Source: Prevotella sp. CAG:891
GTDB lineage: Bacteria > Bacteroidota > Bacteroidia > Bacteroidales > Bacteroidaceae
Length of the DNA stretch: 17,432 bases
Reading direction: 5' to 3'
NCBI GenBank assembly: GCA_000437675.1
Contig: FR901667.1
Coordinates: 1-17,432, forward strand
The notes beneath the pieces are model-generated. The model saw nothing but the letters and a program-made list of their open reading frames with translations, was not told the origin of the DNA and searched no databases. The position numbers and the translations under genes are program-made. Shown in pieces: positions 7,714 to 13,949 of this stretch (its first letter is position 1; each line of letters opens with the position of its first letter).

Positions 7714-7777
7714 AGGGCTAAGTTTTTTGATGAGTATGGAAAATGGAAATGAGATGATTGCGGCTTTGAGCTTACGT

Positions 7778-8602
7778 TTAAATCAAGCTGACATTAGGTT
7801 TTGGCTGCTTAAAGTTACGCGCCAAAGGAGCCGCAAAGGGCGTGTTGAGCTTGCGGGCGTGCTGCGGACAACCCTTTACACAAGCCGCACATTTTATGCA
7901 CTTCGACGCATCGGTTTCGGTTAGGCTGTCAGCACTGATAGCCCCCGTGGGGCAGATGCGTGCGCAAGCTCCGCATTGCGTACAGACAGCTTCGTTCGTA
8001 ACCGGAACAATTTTAACCGGATGCTTTTTCATGCGACGGCGATACGACAGCACGAAGGCAATGAAGCGCAGTTTGCTCAGCCAGTTGCTCGGCGGACATT
8101 TCAGTTGCGAACAGTCAACAGCCAGAGGTTCGGAATGCTGCTCCATTTTTTCGCGAATAGCCAAGCCAAAGTTCAGAGCCTCGTTCAAGTCGCTGTGGTT
8201 CGGGCGTCCGGCTGCAATGGGACGTTCGGGCGTGCTGTACGAGTGTTCACCCACGTATGCAGCCGCACCCACCACGCAAAATCCGCGTTCCTTCAGGAAA
8301 TCAGCCAACTGAGTGGGGGCATGACCAAAGTCGCGGTTGCCATAGAGCACAATCGCTACAGCCGGCGTGTTGTTGCCCCGCAGTTGGTCTAAGCGTTTCA
8401 GGGCAATGGGAGCCACAGCACTGCCATATACCGGCACGCTCACAATGAGCAAATCTGTCGGAGCAAATTCCGTTGGAGCAAGCGGCGTAAGGGTGGCATC
8501 GAGTTCTTTGGCTATTCGTTTGGAATAACCCTTAGCCACAGCCCGTGCAATGTTGCGCGAGGTGTGAGTGGGCGAAAAGTAGGCAATACTGGTTTTGAGC
8601 AT
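7778..8602 (-). CDS. EFR1-family flavodoxin/ferredoxin fusion protein
   Basis: 274 aa, probably a cytoplasmic electron carrier. I chose the ATG at 8602 (MLKTSIAYFSPTHTSRN) because a flavodoxin fold starts at once; the 18 codons upstream run into a hairpin. Residues 1-160 are flavodoxin-like, with SPTHTSRNIA as FMN-phosphate loop and PVYGS at 57-61. The C-terminal part has two 4Fe-4S motifs: Cys207/210/213/217 (CTQCGACARICP) and Cys235/238/241/245 (CIKCAACVKGCP). The family's specific partner is not known. It lies between queC and queF; a role in supplying electrons to a queuosine-pathway enzyme such as QueE is only a guess from position. A hairpin separates it from queC. Confidence 0.88.
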   Translation of the reverse strand: MLKTSIAYFSPTHTSRNIARAVAKGYSKRIAKELDATLTPLAPTEFAPTDLLIVSVPVYGSAVAPIALKRLDQLRGNNTPAVAIVLYGNRDFGHAPTQLADFLKERGFCVVGAAAYVGEHSYSTPERPIAAGRPNHSDLNEALNFGLAIREKMEQHSEPLAVDCSQLKCPPSNWLSKLRFIAFVLSYRRRMKKHPVKIVPVTNEAVCTQCGACARICPTGAISADSLTETDASKCIKCAACVKGCPQHARKLNTPFAAPLARNFKQPKPNVSLI

Positions 8603-8637
8603 GATAGGTGTAGAAAAAAAGTAGGTGAAGTTGTTAC

Positions 8638-8674
8638 GTTGACGTTGAACATGCAAATAGCTTTCAACGTCAAC
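8638..8674 (-). terminator. Hairpin between queC and the EFR1 gene
   Basis: A perfect 12-bp stem (GTTGACGTTGAA at 8638-8649 with 8663-8674) and a 13-nt loop. On the minus strand the nearest U-run (7 nt, from 8620-8614) is 17 nt past the stem, so it is not a textbook terminator. It could be a partial terminator or attenuator limiting read-through from queC, or an RNA-processing site. Confidence 0.55.
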
Positions 8675-8703
8675 TTATGTTCGTATTCAAGCAGTCGGAG
8701 TAG

Positions 8704-9396
8704 CTATTTACTTTCCGGCTGTTTTTCTTTCAGTTTTAAGTAAGCCTCCAGTCCTTCGCGGCGCAGCGTGCAAGCCGGGCAGTGTCCGCAGCCGTCGCCC
8801 ACGATACCGTTGTAGCAAGTGAGTGTGCGGTGACGTATCAGGTCGAGCACACCAAGTTCATCGGCCAAGGCCCACGTTTGGCATTTGTCAATCCACATGA
8901 GCGGTGTGTGAATCACAAAACTATCGTCCATAGCCAGGTTCAGTGTGACGTTGAGCGATTTGATAAACGAATCGCGACAGTCGGGGTAGCCCGAAAAGTC
9001 CGTTTGCGAAACCCCGGTAACCAAGTGTTTGATGCCATGTTCGCGTGCATACACTGCCGCAATGCTCAGAAAGAATAGGTTGCGTCCCGGTACAAAAGTA
9101 TTGGGTACACCGTCGGCAGGCTTTTCGCTGTCCATGGGGATAGACGTGTCGGTGAGCGAGTTGTGCGCCAACTGGCTGATGAAGCTTACATCCATCACGT
9201 CGAAATGCACCCCGGCTTCTTCGGCAATTTGGCGTGCCAGTTCCACCTCGCGAACATGCTTTTGTCCGTAAACAAAGCTGAGGGCATATACTTCGGTAAA
9301 ATGCTTTTTGGCCCAGAACAGGCAGGTAGTAGAGTCTTGGCCGCCGCTGAACACCCCCAGTGAGCGGCTCGGCTTGTTGAGGATAGGCGGTGTCAT
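8704..9396 (-). CDS. queC: 7-cyano-7-deazaguanine synthase QueC
   Basis: Converts 7-carboxy-7-deazaguanine to preQ0 using ATP and ammonia, in the cytoplasm. 230 aa from the ATG at 9396, matching the roughly 231-residue family norm. The open frame extends to 9504 but overlaps the transporter and lacks family character. SGGQDS at 17-22 is the PP-loop ATP motif; VPGRN (102-106) and TGVSQTDFSGYPDCR are family motifs. Cys194, Cys203, Cys206 and Cys209 (CYNGIVGDGCGHCPAC) form the zinc site. The transporter stop lies 55 nt upstream. A tandem duplication over the start gives a short leader ORF whose TGA overlaps this ATG, so translation may be coupled. Confidence 0.95.
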   Translation of the reverse strand: MTPPILNKPSRSLGVFSGGQDSTTCLFWAKKHFTEVYALSFVYGQKHVREVELARQIAEEAGVHFDVMDVSFISQLAHNSLTDTSIPMDSEKPADGVPNTFVPGRNLFFLSIAAVYAREHGIKHLVTGVSQTDFSGYPDCRDSFIKSLNVTLNLAMDDSFVIHTPLMWIDKCQTWALADELGVLDLIRHRTLTCYNGIVGDGCGHCPACTLRREGLEAYLKLKEKQPESK

Positions 9397-9431
9397 GCGC
9401 GGCTCGGCTTGTTGAGTATAGGCGTTATCAT
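9362..9431 (-). repeat. 35-bp tandem duplication over the queC start
   Basis: Two adjacent 35-bp units (9431-9397 and 9396-9362 on the minus strand) match at 31 of 35 positions. Each begins with ATGA and encodes PILNKPSR. Because 35 is not a multiple of three, the upstream unit is out of frame with queC. Confidence 0.9.
9393..9431 (-). CDS. 12-codon leader ORF overlapping queC start
   Basis: Reads MITPILNKPSRA and then TGA. The stop shares two bases with the queC start (GCATGA). It is the upstream copy of the duplicated queC N-terminus. Translation is unproven; if read, ribosomes would end exactly on the queC ATG, allowing re-initiation. It might instead be a harmless relic of duplication. 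Confidence 0.4.
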   Translation of the reverse strand: MITPILNKPSRA

Positions 9432-9451
9432 ACGAATTACTTTTTGCTAAT

Positions 9452-10162
9452 TTATAAATCCAGAATTTTCCAGGGGCTGTAAGAAATGTGACTGTCGTAG
9501 GCATCGGCGCCTTCGAACTTTTTGAGTTTGCGCACGATGCGGATGGTTAGTGGCAGGGCAATGATTTCATACACGGTTTTCAGCACCACCTGATTGACCA
9601 TGAGCAACGGCATGACGCTCCAGGGCACCACACCCCCCAAGGCCAGCGGAAAGAACACCAGCGAGTCGGCCGTTTCGCCCACCACAGTCGATGCAATGGC
9701 ACGCAGCGAAAAGTGTTCGCCGTTTTTGGCCTGCAACTTCATGCGGCTCATCACGTAGGCGTTGAGGAACGAACCTACCAGAAAGGCCAGAAACGAAGCG
9801 CCGGCAATGCGCGGTGCCAAGCCGAACATTTCGTGAAAACCCTGTTCGCCCTGCCAATAGGGAGCACCCGGCAAGGCATCGGCTGCCAAACCAAAGAGCA
9901 CAAAAAGAAAATTCATGAAAAAGCCTAACCAAATAATCAGGCGGGTACGGCGGTAGCCCCATACTTCGACCAAGCAGTCGTTGATAATGTACGAAACCGG
10001 AAAAACAATGAGTCCGGCTGTCAGGTCGAGCGGACCTAACGTCACTTGCTTTGTTTCGAGCAAGTTAGCTGCAATTAAGCATACGCAGAACAGCATTCCG
10101 AGGAGCATAAACGGAATGCTGACCATCGGCCTTTGAGGGCCTGTCAGTAAAGTTTTTGACAT
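9452..10162 (-). CDS. yhhQ: Queuosine precursor transporter, YhhQ/VUT family
   Basis: Inner-membrane protein of the COG1738 (VUT) family; E. coli YhhQ imports preQ0/preQ1. 236 aa from the ATG at 10162. The open frame reaches 10237, but those 25 codons fall in the structured leader and are charged. About six hydrophobic segments occur (17-33, 45-60, 74-94, 117-137, 155-175, 180-210). Conserved blocks are FPVSYIINDCLVEVWGYRR (54-72) and STVVGETADSLVFFPLA (158-174). It is first in the leftward cluster with queC and queF, which fits a queuosine-pathway role. Upstream are a TAATTTTG promoter box, a stem-loop and a candidate preQ1-I aptamer ending 8 nt before the ATG. Confidence 0.92.
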   Translation of the reverse strand: MSKTLLTGPQRPMVSIPFMLLGMLFCVCLIAANLLETKQVTLGPLDLTAGLIVFPVSYIINDCLVEVWGYRRTRLIIWLGFFMNFLFVLFGLAADALPGAPYWQGEQGFHEMFGLAPRIAGASFLAFLVGSFLNAYVMSRMKLQAKNGEHFSLRAIASTVVGETADSLVFFPLALGGVVPWSVMPLLMVNQVVLKTVYEIIALPLTIRIVRKLKKFEGADAYDSHISYSPWKILDL

Positions 10163-10170
10163 AAAATATT

Positions 10171-10201
10171 CTTGTTTTTTACGAGGTTTATCAAGCACTC
10201 G
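10171..10201 (-). promoter_or_regulatory. Candidate preQ1-I riboswitch (translational type)
   Basis: Read on the minus strand from 10201: P1 CGAG pairs with CUCG (10201-10198 with 10185-10182). L1/P2 is UGCUUG, L2 is AUAAAC ending in a C just before P1', L3 is UAAAAAA, and P2' is CAAG (10174-10171). CUUG (10195-10192) pairs perfectly with CAAG, giving the H-type pseudoknot. Loop lengths parallel the B. subtilis queC aptamer (L1 3, P2 3, L2 6, A-rich L3). The aptamer ends 8 nt before the transporter ATG with no terminator, so ligand-stabilised P2 would mask the start region. The downstream gene function fits. P1 is short (4 bp). Confidence 0.75.
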
Positions 10202-10254
10202 AAGCGCAAGGAAGCCCGTCGCCTTACGGTCGGACAAGGCGTGGTATTGCGCTT
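10202..10254 (-). other. Stem-loop in the transporter leader
   Basis: An outer 8-bp stem (10202-10209 with 10247-10254, AAGCGCAA) and an inner 6-bp stem (10220-10225 with 10236-10241, CGCCTT). It begins at about +1 to +3 of the predicted transcript and abuts the candidate preQ1 aptamer. It may protect the 5' end or form part of the switch. Confidence 0.6.
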
Positions 10255-10262
10255 GGCGGCTG

Positions 10263-10270
10263 CAAAATTA
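10263..10270 (-). promoter_or_regulatory. -7 box of transporter/queC promoter
   Basis: TAATTTTG on the minus strand (10270-10263) is an exact TAnnTTTG match. No clear TTTG -33 box is seen. Transcription would start near 10256, giving a leader of about 94 nt. It is divergent from the response-regulator promoter. Confidence 0.55.
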
Positions 10271-10313
10271 CAAGTTTTTTATGGGATTAGGCTTTCTGTT
10301 TAGAATAAATAAC

Positions 10314-10321
10314 TACTTTTG
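10314..10321 (+). promoter_or_regulatory. -7 box of response-regulator promoter
   Basis: TACTTTTG matches TAnnTTTG. A weak TTTCTG sits at 10293-10298 in the -33 position. The predicted leader to the ATG at 10428 is about 100 nt and contains the palindrome ACTTAAGT at 10368-10375, a possible binding site. Confidence 0.5.
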
Positions 10322-10427
10322 TTTAGGCTGTAGCCCATGAACTGACTGAAAACTGCGCGGCCCGAATACTTAAGTAAGTGCTTAATTTGTTTTCGGCCTT
10401 TGCATCCAAACGAAAAATAATTGCTCC

Positions 10428-11102
10428 ATGAAAATACTTATAGTTGAAGACGATGCCGATTTGCGCGAAATAACCGAACGCTCCTTGTTGAAAGAACGCT
10501 ACCTTGTGGAAACTGCCGACACTTACAAGGCAGCACGGCAAAAAGCCCTGATGTACGAATACGACTGCATTTTGCTCGACATCATGCTGCCCGATGGCAA
10601 CGGACTCGACCTTTTGCGCGACTTGCAAAAGGAAGGTCACCGTATGCCCAATGTCATTATCCTTTCGGCCAAGGATTCGATTGAGGACAAGGTGACCGGA
10701 CTGGATTTGGGTGCCGACGACTACCTGCCCAAACCCTTCCACCTGGCCGAACTGCACGCCCGCCTTAAGAGCGTGTTGCGCCGCAAACAGCGCGATGGCG
10801 AAGCCTTGTTGAAATATGCCAACGTGTGTGTACACCCCGACAGCTTCAAGGTGGAGGTGGACGGTAAACTGATAGACCTTAGCCGTAAGGAATACGACAT
10901 CCTGGTTTACTTCATGAACCGCCCGAACCGCCTGATCGAAAAGAGCATATTGGCCGAAGCCGTGTGGGGCGACTCTATCGATCAGGCCGACAAATTCGAC
11001 TTTATTTACGCCCAGCTCAAAAACCTGCGCAAAAAACTGAAAGAAGCTGGTGCCGAACTGGAAATCAAAACCGTGTATGGTTTTGGTTATAAACTGGTGT
11101 GA
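10428..11102 (+). CDS. OmpR-family response regulator
   Basis: 224 aa, cytoplasmic DNA-binding regulator. The receiver domain spans about 1-120, with acidic Asp8-Asp9, phosphoacceptor Asp51 (CILLDIMLPDGNG), switch residue Ser80 (VIILSAKD) and Lys102 (PKPFH). The C-terminal winged helix spans about 128-224 (LSRKEYDILVYFMNRPNRL, YAQLKNLRKKLKE, ending KTVYGFGYKLV). In Bacteroidales such regulators usually sit directly before their histidine kinase. Here the nearest kinase (13950) is 2.8 kb downstream, behind two genes for exported proteins. Pairing with that kinase is likely but inferred. Target genes are unknown. Confidence 0.93.
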   Translation: MKILIVEDDADLREITERSLLKERYLVETADTYKAARQKALMYEYDCILLDIMLPDGNGLDLLRDLQKEGHRMPNVIILSAKDSIEDKVTGLDLGADDYLPKPFHLAELHARLKSVLRRKQRDGEALLKYANVCVHPDSFKVEVDGKLIDLSRKEYDILVYFMNRPNRLIEKSILAEAVWGDSIDQADKFDFIYAQLKNLRKKLKEAGAELEIKTVYGFGYKLV

Positions 11103-11480
11103 TGCGTTTGAAGTAATATTTGAATATGACATTTTGTTTTTAATAGATGTAAAATGCTTTTATTATACTCTATTATATGGGTAAATCTGTACATAATATA
11201 GTAAAAAATTGAATATTTAGATATTTTAATAGTATTTTTTACATATGAAAACTATATCCTTATATTTGCATCGTCTAAATAAAAAATGGCCGTTTAAGTT
11301 TGGATTTGGGGTAAACTGCATAATAGTCACGCTTTATCGTTGTTTACCTGATCATATATGTGGAGGAGACAGTCGCCTTCATGTATATGTAAATGAATTT
11401 ATTGCATTAAATAGTTTCATGACTGAATAGATAAAAACCGTGAATTCAGAAAAGTATGAACAAATTAAATCATTGACAAC
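11103..11480 (+). promoter_or_regulatory. AT-rich intergenic region with a candidate promoter
   Basis: 378 bp, much more AT-rich than the flanking regulator gene. It holds TATATTTG at 11261-11268 (exact TAnnTTTG, no TTG at -33) followed by TAAATAAAA, a likely promoter for the small exported protein with a leader of about 200 nt. An imperfect inverted repeat (11166-11176 with 11193-11203, one mismatch) may be a weak terminator for the regulator gene. The open frame at 11245-11430 overlaps this promoter and looks non-coding. Confidence 0.45.
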
Positions 11481-11882
11481 ATGAAAAAAATCTTTTTTAG
11501 TTTAGCCGCTTTATTCTCTTATCTACTTTCTGTAGATGCTCATACTACCACTTTTCCTACATTTAACTATGATTGGAAGCCTGGTAAATATTATGGTTCA
11601 AAAGCTGGTAATACACCTTTTAATCCTTGCTCGGGTAAATGCACTAGAGTTTGCGCAGAAATTAAACTTATTTCTCCAACAGACGGGCCAATCACCACTG
11701 ACAAGAAGAAATCGTTGTCAACTACATTTTCTAATCAGACTGCCAAGGACGCATCTCCCATCATGTTATGGCGCGTTCCGAAAGATTTTCCTGAGGAAGA
11801 ATTTCAGAAAATAAAAACGAAAGAGTCGCTATACAGCAACTTGCGTGTAGTTAGAGGATTGGAAAAAGAAGAAGCTAAATAA
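11481..11882 (+). CDS. Small exported protein with CX3CX3C motif, unknown
   Basis: 133 aa, not recognised. A signal peptide (MKKIFFSLAALFSYLLSVDA, then HTTT) leads to a tyrosine-rich stretch (FNYDWKPGKYYGSKAG) and then the only three cysteines of the mature protein, Cys50, Cys54 and Cys58 (PCSGKCTRVCAEIKL). A polar, lysine-rich C-terminus follows and ends in EKEEAK. The spacing could bind metal or form disulfides. It is AT-rich compared with neighbours, which suggests recent arrival. It lies about 100 nt before a larger exported protein with a CPRC motif and may be expressed with it. It resembles the small exported proteins paired with large TolB/propeller-like proteins in Bacteroides, but lacks an NVEALA motif. 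Confidence 0.7.
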   Translation: MKKIFFSLAALFSYLLSVDAHTTTFPTFNYDWKPGKYYGSKAGNTPFNPCSGKCTRVCAEIKLISPTDGPITTDKKKSLSTTFSNQTAKDASPIMLWRVPKDFPEEEFQKIKTKESLYSNLRVVRGLEKEEAK

Positions 11883-11985
11883 GAAAGGATACCTTTTTGA
11901 ATACCTACTTATACATATTGATAGATTTGGTGTGCGGATAATACATCTTTTGCATTCCATTTGTTTGTTTAAATTATAAAGCACA

Positions 11986-13788
11986 GTGAAAAATTTTTTG
12001 TTGAAAATTGTTGCATTCTGTCTTTGCGGAAGTGGGGTAGTGAGTGCATTCGGTCAGGAAGAAAGTGCTTACCGGTATATGATTGAAAGCGACGATATCC
12101 GTATGTCGCAGCGTCCGGGAACCGAGCAGCTATTGCGCAATTACATAAGTCCGGTCCTGTCGGGCGAAGACAGCGTGACCGTATTCTTCATGATTCCGAC
12201 GGCATGCCCCCGGTGTGAATCGATAATCAAACCGGCCATCGAAAGACTGAAGAGAGTAAACGGCAAAGAGCGCGTGCTGCTTGTAGCCTGGCACCCGGAT
12301 GTACAAGCCACGCAAACCTATTTGGATAGACAGCATTTTGGCGAGGACTACCGGCTGGTGGATTCAGTGGGTACGTTTAACGACATTTTCAGTACCTCAA
12401 TGGGCACGTTGCAGGGTTTGCTGATAGCTCGAATTGCTGTGAACGAAGGTCGCATGGTGACTGGGGGTGACTATTCGTCGGTGACTGAAGCATTCTTTCG
12501 GGATTTTCTGGCCGAAACCAAGCCGCTGCCCTTCCATGTTTACGATCAGGAAGCCGTAGACTTTAAACGCCAACAACGCAGTGAACAAAAGAAGACTCAT
12601 ACGACCGAAAAACTGAAATATACGGCTCATGAACTGGATACCAAAGGGTATTTTCCGGGACACCTTCGCAATCACCCCATTGTAAAGGGAAAGGAACTGC
12701 TGATGCTCGACAAAATGTGTAACGGAGCCTTACACCTGATTGAAGGTGGAGATGGAGTGTATCGGATGCAAAACTTTATCGAAGTAGACAGTGCCCGGCG
12801 CGATACCTTTGTGACGCTTCCACCGGCCGAGTACAACGGTTACAAGTCGCTGTTTCGTTACATTCCGCTTGATGCCATATTTGCGGCCGATGGAAATGTC
12901 ACAATGTCGTATTCCCTGCCCAATGTGTTTATTCAGCAATCGCCGCTTGGCACGGGCGAAGAAGTGGCCTTTTACAATGAGTGCGCCTTTCTGCATTACA
13001 ATGAACAGGGAAATAAGTTGCAGTCGCTCGTTAAATTTGCGAATGATAATTTAGAGGAATGGATGGAGTGTCACTTCCGCATCTTTCCGCTGCGACCGGG
13101 ATACATCACCATGTCGTGCCAAAAAATGAGGTGGCCAATCATCGACGAAAAATCAGAATGGGGAAACCCATTGACCGACCCGGCAATGGATGGTTTCTAC
13201 AATCAAAGCAATCCGTATGCCTTGGAAATGGAATTGGCAACCGGAAAAATCACCAAACGCTTCGGACAACTGGAAGATGTGTTCCGACAGACGCGCTCCG
13301 GATATTGGTATTCAAATTTGGTAGCCGATACGCACAACGGAAAATTTGTGTATGGCAATCAGTTGGCCGGAACGCTCTACCTGACTGCGGACGATGCACC
13401 CGAAAACACATTGAAAACCTATCGCGTGTTCGACCCCGGATTGCCCCCAAAAGGCGATAAGGCATTGCTCGAAGCCCACCTTGATGAGTATTTGCTGGCT
13501 TTCGTGCCCTATTTTTCGAAAACCATTGAGCAGGTGACGCTCGATGACAAGTATATCAACTGTTTGCTTAGAACCGGACAGCCCGGAAAAACAGACGAAA
13601 GCGATACGTATGAGTTCATAAAAATAGCTCGCAAAACGGGTAAGGTCGATATACGCTATGAACTTGCACCAGAGCATCCCGATGAACTTCTGATGGCTTA
13701 CGGATTGACTAAAAACGACAGCGATAATCTTCCTTTTTATATCTGTAAAAAGCAGGGCCGATATGTGTTGAAATACATCAAGCCTTAA
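11986..13788 (+). CDS. Large exported protein: thioredoxin-like N-terminus plus probable beta-propeller
   Basis: 600 aa from a GTG start at 11986, where the signal peptide begins (MKNFLLKIVAFCLCGSG, cleavage near VSA-FGQ). Residues about 62-175 look like a thioredoxin-fold segment: SVTVFFMIPTACPRCESII with Cys74-x-x-Cys77, then a strand VLLVAWHP. The rest (about 220-600) has repeated strand-rich blocks (GALHLIEGGDGVYRMQNF, NPYALEMELATGKITKRFG, GYWYSNLVADTHNGKFVYG, LYLTADD) reminiscent of the six-bladed propeller proteins of Bacteroides, sometimes annotated TolB-like or DUF4221. That domain call is tentative. Likely periplasmic or surface-located. It stands between a response regulator and a histidine kinase on the same strand. 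Confidence 0.75.
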   Translation: MKNFLLKIVAFCLCGSGVVSAFGQEESAYRYMIESDDIRMSQRPGTEQLLRNYISPVLSGEDSVTVFFMIPTACPRCESIIKPAIERLKRVNGKERVLLVAWHPDVQATQTYLDRQHFGEDYRLVDSVGTFNDIFSTSMGTLQGLLIARIAVNEGRMVTGGDYSSVTEAFFRDFLAETKPLPFHVYDQEAVDFKRQQRSEQKKTHTTEKLKYTAHELDTKGYFPGHLRNHPIVKGKELLMLDKMCNGALHLIEGGDGVYRMQNFIEVDSARRDTFVTLPPAEYNGYKSLFRYIPLDAIFAADGNVTMSYSLPNVFIQQSPLGTGEEVAFYNECAFLHYNEQGNKLQSLVKFANDNLEEWMECHFRIFPLRPGYITMSCQKMRWPIIDEKSEWGNPLTDPAMDGFYNQSNPYALEMELATGKITKRFGQLEDVFRQTRSGYWYSNLVADTHNGKFVYGNQLAGTLYLTADDAPENTLKTYRVFDPGLPPKGDKALLEAHLDEYLLAFVPYFSKTIEQVTLDDKYINCLLRTGQPGKTDESDTYEFIKIARKTGKVDIRYELAPEHPDELLMAYGLTKNDSDNLPFYICKKQGRYVLKYIKP

Positions 13789-13803
13789 ATTATTGCATGG
13801 TCG

Positions 13804-13837
13804 TTTGTCCGACGATTCATCTTTTTGGTTAACTTTG
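13804..13837 (+). promoter_or_regulatory. Candidate promoter of the histidine kinase gene
   Basis: The -7 box TAACTTTG is at 13830-13837 and a -33 box TTTG at 13804-13807. The spacing is 22 nt, slightly long for the Bacteroidetes consensus. Transcription would start at about 13843, exactly where a strong hairpin begins. It would let the kinase be expressed independently of the regulator. Confidence 0.5.
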
Positions 13838-13842
13838 TAAAT

Positions 13843-13890
13843 AGGTGTGCCGCAACCCTTTCGCAAGCCGAAGGGTTGACGTGCACACCT
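13843..13890 (+). other. Strong hairpin in the kinase leader
   Basis: The outer stem AGGTGTGC (13843-13850) pairs with 13883-13890. The inner stem CAACCCTT (13853-13860) pairs with 13871-13878. No T-tract follows, so it is a poor rho-independent terminator for the upstream gene. Its position at the predicted +1 suggests a 5' leader structure of the kinase mRNA. Confidence 0.6.
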
Positions 13891-13949
13891 GTTGCTGTAT
13901 TTCAGCTTCTACTTAAAGAAAATGGAAACTTGACTAAAAATCGGATGTT

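Noticed and set aside
7714..7735. preQ1-like tail AAAAAACTTAG before queF
   Set aside because: No P1 partner or P2 5' strand occurs within the required distance upstream, so the A-rich stretch alone does not make an aptamer.
10163..10237. Longer transporter start giving 25 extra codons
   Set aside because: The extension lies in the structured leader and candidate riboswitch, is strongly charged, and does not resemble the family N-terminus.
10323..11132. 269-codon minus-strand open frame opposite the response regulator
   Set aside because: It covers a full, motif-bearing regulator gene on the plus strand. The Phe/Gln/His-rich translation is typical of antisense frames.
11245..11430. 61-codon plus-strand frame
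   Set aside because: It contains the TATATTTG promoter box, and its translation has no leader, domain or protein-like composition.
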